This document shows positions 20,594-31,873 of a DNA stretch of 64,000 nucleotides, in pieces. The stretch's first letter is position 1. Every line of letters starts with the position of its first letter. The stretch is from Protea cynaroides (lineage: Eukaryota; Streptophyta; Magnoliopsida; Proteales; Proteaceae). Made by a program: the position numbers and the translations under genes. A model generated the notes under the pieces. The model had not been told where the DNA came from, did no database searches, and saw nothing but the letters and a program-made list of their open reading frames with translations. The stretch spans positions 31,562,254 through 31,626,253 of the forward strand of contig CM053269.1 in NCBI GenBank assembly GCA_028583415.1, in the 5' to 3' direction.

Positions 20594-21905
20594 CAATCAG
20601 GAAGCTGGAGGCGAAGGAGGAGGCGGTGCCTCACGATCTCTGTCATCAGCATAGACCCTAGTCAACCAGGCCACCTGGGTCTGGGTCATCTAGAGACTAG
20701 CTGTGAGACCGGCTATCCTCTGATCAGTCGCATGCTGCACCTCTAGGAGCTCTCCCATCTGTGCGTCTGATGCGTGCTGAGCAACCAACAGCTCATCCAT
20801 CCTCAGATCAGATCTGCGCTGAGCATCCCTGATCTCCTGCAGCATCTCCATCATGGCTGAAGGTGGAAGTGAAGGATCAACCGAGTGAGAAGGACCAGCC
20901 TCAGGTGCAGGAGCCGCCGCAGAAGATGTACCAACTCCAGCCGTGCGTGGGTGATGGCGGTGGTATCGCATTGACATCCATATACAAGCGATCATCATCA
21001 TCGACTGGATCTCCACGAGCCCTAGCAGCAGCCTCAGCATCAGCCATCTCAATCCGAGTGTGAGGGCGCACCATCGCGTTCCTCTCCTCATCGCTAACCT
21101 CCGCATCTCGCAGCCCCATTTTGCAGATAGCCTCCCAATCTAGAGGCGACGAGAAGGTCTTCTCCTGGATCTTCTCATCCACCAGATCCACCCCAAGATG
21201 GGTCAGTAGCACTGTAATCATGCGTCCATAGGGTAGATTACCCCTATGACCGGACAATGTGGCACTAATCATCGTCCGCATGATGATGTAAGGAAGGCAG
21301 ACCGGCTGGCGAGTGCAGATGCAGTAGATCAAGAACTGAGTCAGCTGAGAGACCCTCTCATAATGCCCACTCTGCGGGATCAGATTATGCTGGATAATCT
21401 TGCAGAAGACCCGTGGAGCTGGACGCAAGTAGCAAGCCCTCATCTGCCATCTATCGGGACGGAGCAACTGGTTGTCGATCTCTGCTCTCATCTCCATCTC
21501 AAAAAACTGTGGCTCTCCCGGCGCACAGTACACCATAGGGCCATCATAGGGAATGCCCAACAGACCGGCCAGTTGCCGATAATCAAAGGAGATGTGCACC
21601 CCCTTGACGTAGCTAGTGATGCGCAACTCCTGACCACACTCGACATCATTGTAATTCCCCACCACCTGGAGATTACAATAGAACTGGCGTACCAAGTCGG
21701 GACATGTGCACGCGTCGTATGTGATGACAGGGAGCCACCCCATATCACCGAATGTTCCCTCTACATTGAACAAGGCTAGCTCAGCCAAGTTCACCATGCG
21801 ACCCCCTTCAACCTTCTTACGGGCATAGTCTGTATACTGTGCCTCGGCTTCATTCGAACGGAAGCGAAGTGGATCACGCAATCTTGGCACTTTGGTACGA
21901 GCCAT
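20594..21905 (-). pseudogene. E1 antisense ORF, plant transposon-protein-like (broken)
   Basis: Antisense to gag-pol between 5' LTR and gag. ATG at 21905; the frame runs well to about 20950 (motifs VEGTFGDMGWLPVI, ELRITSYVKGVHISFDY, AGLLGIPYDG, KIIQHNLIPQSGHYE, GNLPYGRMIT, HLGVDL). A frameshift follows, then an alanine/proline linker and a heptad-like tail (MLQEIRDAQRRSDLRMDEL...). The tail meets a TAG near 20692 before MTQTQVAWLTRV and the end at 20594. It is clearly homologous to the intact 398-residue protein at 41928-43124. The fold resembles the 'putative plant transposon protein' family (PF20167, from memory). A 5'UTR intron (22332-21911) is predicted. Confidence 0.8.
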
Positions 21906-21910
21906 AGTAT

Positions 21911-22332
21911 CTACAAAATAAGAAAGAGAAAAGAAATAAGGAGTTAATAGGATAAAAATCCGAAAAAATTAAAATAGAGCCCATTTCTCACCATACAAGT
22001 GGGCATAAGAACTTACGTAGGTTAAAACATATCCTACAACCCACATGCAGTAGGAAATTATAACCGACGAAGCTCAATTTGAAGAAATTCAAGAAAAAAT
22101 CGAAAATGTCGACAAATTAGGGCAAAAAGAGAAAATTTTAAGTTTCTCGATAACCAACCGATGAAACTCAAAAAATTTTGAGTGCTTTCGTTCCTCAAGA
22201 CCCCAATAACAAAAGCCCCCAATAAAAATCGAATTTTTACGGTTGGAAAAAGTTTAATTTGGAAAATACGAGTTAAATGAGCAAAAACCTAGAAATAAAA
22301 ACCTAAAAACAGGTAAAGTTGGGAAAGTATAC
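21911..22332 (-). other. Predicted 5'UTR intron of E1 antisense gene
   Basis: Minus-strand donor CTCTACAG|GTATAC (exon ends 22333) and acceptor TTATTTTGTAG|ATACT five bases before the ATG. E2 has an intron at the same position (41607-41920), and the exons upstream resemble each other (GAGTTGCTACAG and GAGTTTCTACAG). Confidence 0.65.
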
Positions 22333-22487
22333 CTGTAGAGATGATGTGGATGTCGAAACTCGGACTAAGAATGATCCACAACAGGAAAGTAGCACTGTAG
22401 CAACTCGGAGAGAAGATGCGAGTCGAAACGGAGGAGGAATAGTGAGAAATGACCCAAAATCGGATCTTAAAAATATGATTTTTGGTC

Positions 22488-22710
22488 CGAGGGTCGGACA
22501 ATTCAACTGACACCATCGACCCTCGGATCGACCCTCCCATCGACCCTCGGCTCTCGGGAATCTGACAGAAAATCAAGGGTCGGACTGAGGGTCGGACACC
22601 CATCGACCCTCGCATCGACCCTCAGCTCTCGGGAAGAATAGGTCATTCCCAGGGTCGAATACCCAGGGTCGGACATACCAGCAACCCTCACCATCGACCC
22701 TACATAGAAA
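22488..22710. promoter_or_regulatory. E1 internal word cluster (same words as its LTR)
   Basis: More than ten copies of GGGTCGGAC, CATCGACCCTCGG, ATCGACCCTCCC, GGGTCGAATACCC and relatives, in both orientations. They lie between the first exon of the antisense gene and the gag start, so it is a divergent intergenic region. The words are those of this element's own LTR clusters and not those of E2 or LTR6. Confidence 0.75.
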
Positions 22711-22838
22711 AGACAGTATTTATTTCAGAATGAATTGGGGATTTTGAATTTTATATCGGTTAGCGTGCCCACATGAAGTATAAATGATTTCTCACTGATT
22801 TTGATGATTTTCAGGCACCACCCATCTCAGAAGAAAAT

Positions 22839-24132
22839 ATGTCTGGACGTAGAGTTACCCGACAGACCCAAAATACGGTCCCACCACCACCACCAAGTGG
22901 AGGAGACTAGTCAAGAGAATAACCATGCACGGGGTAATCCGGAACCAGCAGGCCCTACAAATTTGCCACCTCCACCACCGGAGCTAGCAACCGTGGTTAT
23001 GAATCCGGCACAACAGCTACGACAAATGCAACACGCACAAGCTCAAATGCAAGGTTGCAATGGGAGTTATGTTTCAAGCCACTCAGGCTGCAACCATGCA
23101 CACCTGGGCAAGCTAGTGCAGCACCGGTGGGTAATCACCCGACTCAACGGACACCTTAACAACCGGCTGCACCAATTCCAATGCAAGTCCCGAAGCAGCC
23201 CAAGGAAACTATCGGTATCCACCCCCTATGTTTGGGGCATACCAAAATCAACTGGATCACTCCCGGCTAGTGGAGAGATTTTTGAAAATGAAACCGAGAG
23301 AATTTAATGGCAAGCCGTCGATCCATCGTGGCCAACACTTTGGATAGACGAAATGGAAAGGAACTTCCTTATGATGACTATTACCGAGGAAGAGAAAGTA
23401 CTATGCGCCACCTTCATGCTCAAAGGCGACGCACACCATTGGTGGAAATCTACAAAGACGTATTTATTGACCAAGCACGCCCTACTGACATGGGCTATAT
23501 ACAAAGAAGCATTCTTCGAGAAGTATTTCCCAAGAAGCTTCAGAGATTCAATGAAGAAGGAATTTCTGAGTCTGTACCAGGGGCAGATGTCCGTAGACTC
23601 GTATCAATAGCGCTACGAAGAACTGTTTTTCTTCGCACCGGCTAGCATGCAAGAAGAAGATACAAAAACCCGTAGGTTTGTCGCGGGACTAAGAGGAAGC
23701 ATAAGAGAAAATGTTCTGGGCTTAGAGAAGAAAATCTACAACGAAGCTGTCCAGATTGCTCGAGTGATCGAATCGAGCCAGAAGGAGAGTTATTTCTCCC
23801 AGAAGAGAGGCATCAAGAGACCACCCGGAAACTCCTACAACGGAGGCAATAATAGGACGTATAAACCTTTTCGTCCTCAGAATTTTGCTACTGCACCAAA
23901 GTCTACTTCCGCAGCTCAACCACAGCCAAAACCAAATTCTGAAGCCCCGAAGTGTTATAACTGCAACCAACCAGGGCATATGGCAAGAGAATGCCCAAAA
24001 CCCAAGAAGCAGTTACATCAAGGACGGTTATACGCTGTTACATCAGAGGATGCAGCCGCATCGCCCGATGTGGTCACAGGTATGACCGAAACTTTTAAGA
24101 TTATAATTTCATTGATTGAGCATGTAGACTAA
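22839..24132 (+). pseudogene. E1 gag (broken)
   Basis: An acceptor-like TTTTGATGATTTTCAG precedes the probable ATG (22839, MSGRRVTRQ). The frame soon hits stops and shifts. It resumes with PPPPPELATVVMNPAQQ (22970-23010), the capsid region EMERNFLMM ... HHWWKSTKTYLL ... YKEAFFEKYFP (23353-23540), a TAG replacing Gln at about 23608, YEELFFFAP, and a CCHC knuckle CYNCNQPGHMARECP (about 23955-24000). It coated element RNA in virus-like particles; at least three frameshifts or stops disable it. Confidence 0.92.
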
Positions 24133-24139
24133 GTAAAAA

Positions 24140-27100
24140 CGGATCATAGGTATTGTACCTATCAATGGCGTACCAGCCAGAGTACTCTTTGACTCAGGAG
24201 CTACGCATTCGTTTATATCTGTGTCGTTTGGAAGGAAGACCAATTTACCCATCAAAACATTAGACTACAAGTTACTTGTACGGTCACCGATAGGATTAGA
24301 AGTGGAATTAGAGAAAGGTTATGGGCCATGTCCAGTTTTCATTGGCGAGAAAACCTTGGATGCAACTTTAATACAACTTGAGATGGCAGACTTCGATGTC
24401 ATCTTAGGAATGGATTGGTTAGCTCGGCATTCTGCAAATCTGTTATGCGCCGAGAAGAAGCTAACGTTCAAAGACAAAGAAGGAGCAAAATTCAGTTTCT
24501 CGGGAACCAAACTTCCCCGAAGACGCAAGCTCATACTTTCCGCATTGAAGGCTAAGAAGTGCCTTGAAAAGGGAGCGGTCGGATATCTAGTGTCAGTGGT
24601 CGACCTAACCAAGGACGTGCCACGAATGGAAGATATTGATGTCGTGCGAGATTTTCCTGATGTATTTTCGGAGGAACTACCCGGATTACCACCCGACCGG
24701 GCCACGGAGTTTGTAATAGACATGGCACCTGGAGCCGCACCGGTATCAAAAGCACCGTATAGAATGGCTCCTACTGAACTGAAAGAATTAAAAGTGCAAT
24801 TACAAAAACTGCTGGATAAGGATTATATTAGACTCAGTATATCTCCATGGGGAGCACCGGTGTTGTTCGTAAAGAAGAAGGATGGTAGTGTTCGATTATG
24901 TATCGACTATCGAGAGTTGAATAAGCTGACAATCAAGAATCGATATCCACTACCCAGGATCGATGACTTGTTCGATCAGTTACAAGGAGCGAAGGTATTT
25001 TCAAAGATCGATCTTCGATCAGGCTATCATCAACTGGAGATTGAAGAAGGTGACATCCCAAAGACAGCTTTCAGGACAAGATACGGACATTATGAGTTCT
25101 TAGTGATGTCCTTCGGATTAACTAATGCACCGGCAACATTCATGGAACTTATGAACCGAGTTTTCCACGATATGTTAAATACGTCGGTTATAGTATTTAT
25201 TGATGACATATTGGTGTATTCCAAAGACAAGGAAACCCATGTCAAGAACCTAAACGCAGCCCTACAGTGTTTAAGGAAAGAGAAGTTATATGCCAAGTTT
25301 TCGAAGTGTGAGTTTTGGCTAAGTGAAGTCGCCTTTTTAGGCCATGTAGTATCCGCTGAAGGAATCAAAGTGGACCCCAGTAAGATCGAGGCTATCGTAA
25401 AGTGGGAAGCACCAAAGAGTATTTCAGAAATTAAAAGTTTTCTGGGTCTAGCTGGATATTATCGGAGATTCGTAGAAGACTATTCTCGGATTGTCGTACC
25501 TCTCACCAGTTTGACCAAGAAAGGAGAAAAATTTGTATGGACGGATAAGTGTGAAAAGAGTTTTCAAACACTGAAGACCAGATTGATATCCGCCCCAATT
25601 TTGACCATTCCCGTTTCAGGACAGACATTTACCTTATACACTGATGCATCGGGATTGGGACTAGGATGTGTGCTTATACAAGGAGAGCAAGTAGTTACAT
25701 ATGCCTCGAGACAGTTGAAGGTACATGAGAAAAATTACCCCACTCATGATTTGGAGTTAGCGGCAATAGTACATGCTGTCAAGATATGGAGACACTACCT
25801 ATACGGAGAGAAATTTCAGATTAAGTCGGACCATAAAAGTCTTACTTATCTATTTAATCAGAAGGAGTTGAATATGAGACAAAGAAGATGGCTGGAACTA
25901 TTGAAAGACTATGATTGTGATATCCAGTATCATCCGGGAAAAGCGAACGTGGTAGAGGATGCATTGAGCAGAAAAGCAATGATAAAATCTCAAGGAGAAG
26001 TTAGCACGATTGCAGCAATGTATACCAACGGAATGGTGTTTAATCACGGCAACGAACAATATGTGATAGATACAACGGATGAATCAGCTAGGCAAGGGTT
26101 TATTCATCGGTTTTCGAATATGTTCGCGGGATTGAAGATTATACCGGATATAGTGGATGAAGTGAAGACAACTATCAAAGCAGATCCTTATCTGAGAACA
26201 GTACGCGAAGATATTGAGAAAGGTAGGACTAACTCTGAGTTCCCCTTGGATGACGAGAAGGTACTGAAATACAAAGGAAGAATATGTGTACCTGAAACAG
26301 AAAATATGGACATTAGACACCGACTGATGAAGGAAGCCCATACCACCATCTATTCGATACATCCTGGAAGCACAAAAATGTATCATGATCTAAAGAAACT
26401 ATATTGGTGGAGGGGAATGAAGGCAGATGTAGCCAAATTCGTGTCTCAATGCCTAAATTGTCAGAAGGTAAAGGCAGAACGACAAAGACCCGCAGAACTG
26501 TTACAGCCATTACCAGAATCAGCATGGAAATGGGACTGCATCACTATGGACTTCGTCACAGGACTACCATTGACTCCTCGAGTAGTTGACACAGTTTGGG
26601 TGATTGTGGACCGTCTGACTAAGACAGCTCGCTTCATACCGATACGACCCCAGTATACACTGGAAAGGTTAGCAAAGCTGTATGTGGATAATATTGTTCG
26701 ATTACACGGTGTACCAGAAAGTATTGTGTCCGATAGAGATCCACGATTTACCTCTAAATTTTGGGAAGGACTGCAAAAGGCTATGGGTACAACATTGAAG
26801 TTCAGTACTGCATTCCACCCACAGACAAACGGACAGTCGGAGCATACAATCCAGATTCTAGAAGATATGCTACGAGCATGTGTGATTGATTTCAAAGGAT
26901 CATGGGACGAAAAGTTACCATTGATCGAGTTCGCTTATAACAATAGCTATCAGGCTACTATACAGATGTCACCTTATGAAGCACTGTATGAAAGAAAGTG
27001 TCGAACTCCTTTGTTTTGGAATGAAGTTGGAGAACGTAGTATTGTTGGACCGGAATTCGTTGAAGAAACTTGTCGAGTGGTCGACATCATCAAGGAGAGA

Positions 27101-27250
27101 GTGAAAACAGCTCAGAACCGTCAGAAGAAATATACAGATACTCGACGAAGAGATCTAGAGTTCGCCGTATCAAGGAGAGAGTAAAAACAGCTCAGAACCG
27201 TCAGAAGAAATATGCAGATACTCGACGAAGAGATCTAGAGTTCACCGTAG
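24140..27250 (+). pseudogene. E1 pol: protease, RT, RNase H, integrase (frameshifted near end)
   Basis: A long frame of about 1000 codons. In order: protease DSGATHSF (about 24196), reverse transcriptase with FIDDILVYS at about 25200 (catalytic DD intact), RNase H LYTDASGLGLG (about 25640), integrase HHCC finger (H-x-H...CLNCQKVKAE, about 26340-26470), and the DDE core with WDCITMDF (about 26530), SDRDPRF (about 26730) and HPQTNGQSE (about 26820). An exact 80-bp tandem duplication (about 27088-27247) shifts the frame and ends the protein at 27184, severing the chromodomain. Apart from that it reads almost cleanly, consistent with a young insertion. Confidence 0.95.
27088..27247 (+). repeat. 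80-bp tandem duplication in E1 pol
   Basis: ATCAAGGAGAGAGT...GATCTAGAGTTC occurs twice with a period of exactly 80 bp (CAAGGAGAGA at 27091 and 27171), differing at only a few bases. Eighty is not a multiple of three, so it frameshifts pol. Confidence 0.95.
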
Positions 27251-27720
27251 GTGATAAAGCATTTTTGAAGGTATCGCCTATGAGAGGATTGAAGAGGTTC
27301 GGACAGAAAGGAAAATTAAGTCCAAGATATGTCGGGCCATACGAAATTCTAGCTAAGCGTGGAAAAGTAGCTTATCAGTTGGCATTACCACCATCTATGT
27401 CAAGTGTACACGACGTATTTCACATTTCTCTATTGAAGAAGTATGTCAAGGATTCAACGCACGTGTTGACAGCAGATTTGCTAGAATTGACTGATGATTT
27501 GACATTCGAAGTAACACCAACAGAAATCACCAGTCGAAAGGTTCAACGTCTACGCAACAGAGATATCTACTATGTTAAGGTCACATGGAAAAGTAGAGAC
27601 ATGGAAGAAGTTACATGGGAAGAAGAGAATGCTATGCGAAAGCAATACCCTCACTTGTTTGATTCAGAAGGTACGTACAATTTCGAGGACGAAATTTTTA
27701 TAAGTTGGGGGGAGTTGTAA
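27185..27720 (+). pseudogene. E1 integrase C-terminus and chromodomain (severed)
   Basis: After the 80-bp duplication the frame resumes: GDKAFLKVSPMRGLKRFG, VGPYEILAKRGKVAYQL, DVFHISLLKKYV (the GPY/F integrase tail). A chromodomain follows at about 27510-27660 (KVQRLRNRDIYYVKVTW, then EEVTWEEENAMRKQYPHLF), which in chromoviruses directs integration to modified chromatin. The stop codon TAA (27718-27720) lies inside the first five bases of the 3' LTR. Confidence 0.93.
27705..27715 (+). other. E1 polypurine tract
   Basis: TTGGGGGGAGT immediately before the 3' LTR; plus-strand DNA priming site. Confidence 0.9.
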
Positions 27721-30013
27721 GACCCATGTCAATCTAACCCGGTCTTACCACCTTGAACCTGGTTTACCCATCATGGTCGAGTCAAATGGACCAAGGGCAT
27801 GAAGGAGATCGAGATCCCAGGTATCAAATCGACCCAAAAACACTTAATTCTAAGGGAGGGTCGCATACCCAGCTAAGTAGGGTCGGACCTCCCAAAACAG
27901 AATGTCAGACCCTCAGATTTTAGGGGAGGGTGGGACAGCTTAAGACCCTAGGGTCGACGGGATCATCGACCCTCCCATCAACCCTCGGATCTTGCCAAAA
28001 ACAGAAAATAGGAAACTTTGAGATTTTCGATTGGATTCCTTCCTAATCTCAAAGGGGTTTATTTTAGGATGTTCCTAGTCTATTTAAAGGACGTCCCTAA
28101 GCCACTTTCACTCCTTTCACAACCCTAATTGAATTGAGAGAAAGAGAGAAGAAGGAAAAGAGGAAGAAAGGAGACAAGGAGGAAGACTTAGCAAAAAGGA
28201 GAAGAGTTACAGAGAAAGATTAATCTTCTCAGGTATGGTTACTAATTCCATGAGTTTCTACAGACCTTAGGTTAGATATGGTTGAGTGTAGGATTTCGGA
28301 GAAACCCAAACCATCCATCCATGGTTAGATTTTCATGGGAAACCACAGGAGGATGCACGAAAACTATTTAGATAGATTATACATGGTTCTAGACCATGGA
28401 ATGACTGTTGAATGAATGTAGGAAGCAAGCCATAGGACCCCAAACACGAAGAGTGGATTTAAAAGTGGAAATTGGACCAGAGTGCATCGAGGGTCGCACC
28501 GAGGGTCGATAAACCATCCAACCGTAGGTGTTTCTGACCATCGACCCTCAGCATTCGGGAAGTCCAGAATGAGGGGAGGGTCGATAGACCCATCGACCCT
28601 AGCATCGACCCTCAGTTAACAGAATGGTTTTAAATTCCGAATTAATTCTAATTAAATTCTATCGACTTTGTTAGGTTTGCTAGCAATATAATAATGTTAT
28701 AACAGTGATTCTAAAGCTTGGAAAAATATCTTTTAGCAAGCTAAGGTGAGGAACCTTAACTCCAAACTAAATTGATTAATAATAAACTGTTTTCTATTCT
28801 TGAGTCCTATGCCATGTTTGATTCTATGCGAATATGTTTGTAATGTGCATACAACATGCCATCCAATATTTCTATTACTTGTTCATGCATATTTACTTTA
28901 TTGTTTATAACATGATGATGATGATGATGATAGGAATAGGCATGTGCTTGTATGTGTGTGGTTGATGTATTTGATGGGAGCGAGTATCAGGGGAGGTGTG
29001 ATGAGAACGTCAATAAACGTTAACCTTTGGTGGGTCTCAGCACTTTAGCTCTATCTCTAACTCAAGTCTTGTGCATTGACATCGTCGTATCGCCATTACC
29101 TTAGTAGAACTATTATGTCGTAGAGTATCAGGGGAGGTGGTCTCGGTCCTTGTAGTCTCTGACTCTACCGGGGGGCCTTAGCTCTATCTCTATGGATGTT
29201 CTGAGGGATACTGGGGTGAGGCCTTGGATACACTGTTTGGCATTAGGATTCGTTAGTAGCGAGCCCAGTTTGCAAGCCCTCGCTAACAGGGGCTTACGTG
29301 TTAGTATTGCATTATATAGCAATAAACGTTAACCTTTGTTGTATGATGTTATAGTAGGGTGGATGGGGACAACGATAAACATTAACCTTCGGACGGGCTT
29401 CCACACCCTGTGTATAGAGGCGGTGTCAATAAACGTTAACCTTTGACCACCCAACCTTTCTATTGCACGTTGCAAACTATAAACCAGACCAAAGATATAA
29501 ATTGACTTTTTGCATGCATATGTATTATTGCATTGTTTTGGCTACTCACTGAGCCGTGTTGTGTGCTTACCCCTCGACGTCGAATATTTTTAGTTGATGA
29601 TGCGGGTTACACAGTCGAAGATTATATGAACGCGTTTGCGTACGGGAATATAGCAGCAATGGACGCTGGAGCTGAAGATGATACACACGATTCCTCTTGC
29701 GAGTGCAACTCGTGTGTATTTGATTAGATATTTTTATAGATTTCTTTATTTGGATTTATTAAAGACTTGTATTGATATTTACTTATGTCCCGGTTGATAC
29801 AGAATAATTTGCTATTAAATTAATAATATCATCTTAGTTCTCAGTTCATTTATTTATAAGATTTCCGTTATTGTGTATTTACTCTGATTATGATTGTGGA
29901 TGTGTGTAAAGTTTGGATAACGCGGGGATGACCTATTAGAGATCCTGGTTGAACCGTTGGTTATTTAGCGGTTCATCACACCGTTCTGAACAATGCAGAA
30001 TTGGGGTGTGACA
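27716..30013 (+). repeat. E1 3' LTR (2298 bp)
   Basis: Same length as the 5' LTR, about 2.4% different by hand count. Clusters at 27857-27993 and 28485-28620. Its mini-ORF copy (29606-29727) ends EDDTHDSSCECNSCVFD and stays open. The second acceptor AG (GCAG in the 5' LTR) is mutated to GCGG here, leaving only the upstream TTTTTAG. Confidence 0.96.
29606..29727 (+). CDS. E1 3' LTR CxCxxC mini-ORF copy
   Basis: Open over its whole length, with two amino-acid differences from the 5' copy (Ser to Phe in MNAFAYG and Lys to Glu in GAEDD). The methionine and the H-x3-C-x-C-x2-C end are kept. Confidence 0.5.
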
Positions 30014-31873
30014 ACTTCAATTCCTTGGTACAAACTCATTATGTGACTTATCGAACTATGTAGTAACGTGAGTGAATTTTGAATGAGATGGTAGCTTAAA
30101 TTGTGATAACTGATTTTAATCATGTGAGTACTAACCGTTATGTTGTCTCTTATGAGAGGTATACGCAGGGTATAGATAAGCAGAAAAGAAAATAATACTT
30201 GGCCAATAGAAAGTCATGATACGTATGAGGATCATGGGATAGCAAGGAAGGGGGAGTTTATGAGTATAGTGGCTAAGGTGCCCTTATATACATTTGGATG
30301 TGATGTGGGAAGAACCAAGGGGGAAGTTAAGCAGTAAGAAGTTCCACTGATTAGTATCTATTACACTTGGGCACAATCAATAGAGTCATATTTCATTAAG
30401 AATAAGCAATGATGTTGGATACGATGAATTGTGTGCCAAGATTTTGAGAGATTAGAAATGTATGATGTAACTGATTTGACAATCGCATGGATTACTAATA
30501 TTGAGCTCCCGTCTGAATGTGTTATAAATGGGGCCCTATTAACGAGTTGGGAATGTGCTAGGTAATGGATCGCGCATAACTCCTTAATTCCACTTGTTCG
30601 AAGGACTGGACCCGTAAAGCAGAAAATTTGGGCTACCCGATGGACCAAGGCGTAACTTCGTCTCACTGTCAGGACACTCGGGATATTATGACAGTGATAG
30701 ACGAGGCCACAAGAATGGTCTACAAGCAACATAGTGAGTTCCAACAAAGGACAATAAGAACTCTAACAAAGGCTATGTGCAATGGCACCGCCTCTGTATC
30801 AGTTTTGGCAGAAGTGTCAGGTTTATTGGGGTGTCTTGCCTAAGGTCTCCAAGAACAACAGAGAAGCATGGTGGCACAAATAGTAGCCGAGTGCCCATAA
30901 CTCGGAAATCATCAAGGGCCTCAAGAAGAGGTGTATGTAGCACAAGAGAAGGGTAAACAAGCGAAGATGTGGAATGGGATTTTATTCTGCAAACGGTTCG
31001 GTACGAATGAAGAAATTTCGAACAAAAGGATCGGAACTCGTTGATAGGAAAGGAGAGAAAAACAAAACAATGCCAAGAGCAATACTTCTGCTTTCTTGGG
31101 ACCAATGAATGATTAATACAATGAAATCAAAACAAAACAGGCTCCCCAGCCTTCGGACACAGACATATATTCCTGAATGAGGGCGGCCACCCATCGCTCT
31201 AGGTTCGAGTAGCGGTCCGACAAGTTGATACGAACCATGTGAAACCATGTGAAACCTATTTTAGTGAGATTAAGTTGGTGTTCAGTGTACTTCTACTTTC
31301 TAATAGAGTCGTGAGTTCCGCAGCTCTGGGAGAGAATTCCATAATTCACAAATTGGATATTTTCAAGGGCTTTACTAATTGACTAACCCCAGAAGATGAA
31401 TCACCACAAGAGGTGTGTAAGGTGCCCCGAGTGGGGAATGAAGAACCACTGGTGGAACCACCACCCCCCACTATTAGAACCCAAATGCCACCTAGGGCGG
31501 GTCACCGAAAATGTTATCAGTGTCGAAGTCGAAAGCACCTCATGAGACAATCCACCCGACCCGTTGAAAGGGCACCACCACCAAAACCTGAGGAAGTTGT
31601 TACATGCATCTTTTGCGAAGCGGTGGGACATGAGGCTCAGGATTGTCAAAAGTATTGGGAATGCTACGCCTTTATGTGAGCAAGGGTCTCGCACTGGTTG
31701 GAGGGAATTTTGAGAAATTGGTAAGCCTTGAACTCCCTTAATTATTAAATGTCGTAACAAATATATAGTAACTTCGTGAGTTGTGATGTATGATAAGATA
31801 CCCATAGACATGGGATATGAACTTACAACTATGACTTGATTTCAGGGGCAAAATATTTATAAATTGGGGGTAT
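30014..31873 (+). pseudogene. E4 gypsy remnant (part 2): zinc knuckles and polypurine tract
   Basis: Mostly degraded. At 31413-31679 two knuckle-like motifs remain: CYQCRSRKHLMRQST (final Cys lost) and CIFCEAVGHEAQDC (C-x2-C-x4-H-x4-C intact). Only about 190 bp later a polypurine tract (AATTGGGGGTAT, to 31873) meets a 3' LTR, so protease, reverse transcriptase, RNase H and integrase have been deleted. Confidence 0.7.

Larger units (their letters stand above)
18023..30013 (+). mobile_element. Ty3/gypsy chromovirus E1 (Tekay/Del-like), nearly complete
   Basis: An 11,991-bp element with two 2298-bp LTRs, a Met-tRNA primer site, an antisense gene, gag, pol with chromodomain and a polypurine tract. 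The target duplication is atttc (18018-18022) and acttc (30014-30018), one mismatch. By hand count the LTRs differ at roughly 50-60 positions without length change, about 2.4%. At the often-used plant rate of 1.3e-8 per site per year that would mean an insertion of order one million years ago (inference). The chromodomain, long LTRs and pol motifs place it with the Tekay/Del chromoviruses. Gag and pol are broken. Confidence 0.95.

Noticed and set aside
21246..21779. 177-codon plus-strand frame in E1
   Set aside because: Shadow of the antisense gene, whose minus-strand frame has a homologue in E2; this frame does not.
22801..23307. 168-codon frame as a gene of its own
   Set aside because: Only its middle (PPPPPELATVVMNPAQQ) is gag-like; the rest is out of frame through frameshifts in the gag pseudogene.
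24319..24723. 134-codon minus-strand frame over E1 pol
   Set aside because: Antisense shadow of the conserved protease/reverse transcriptase frame.
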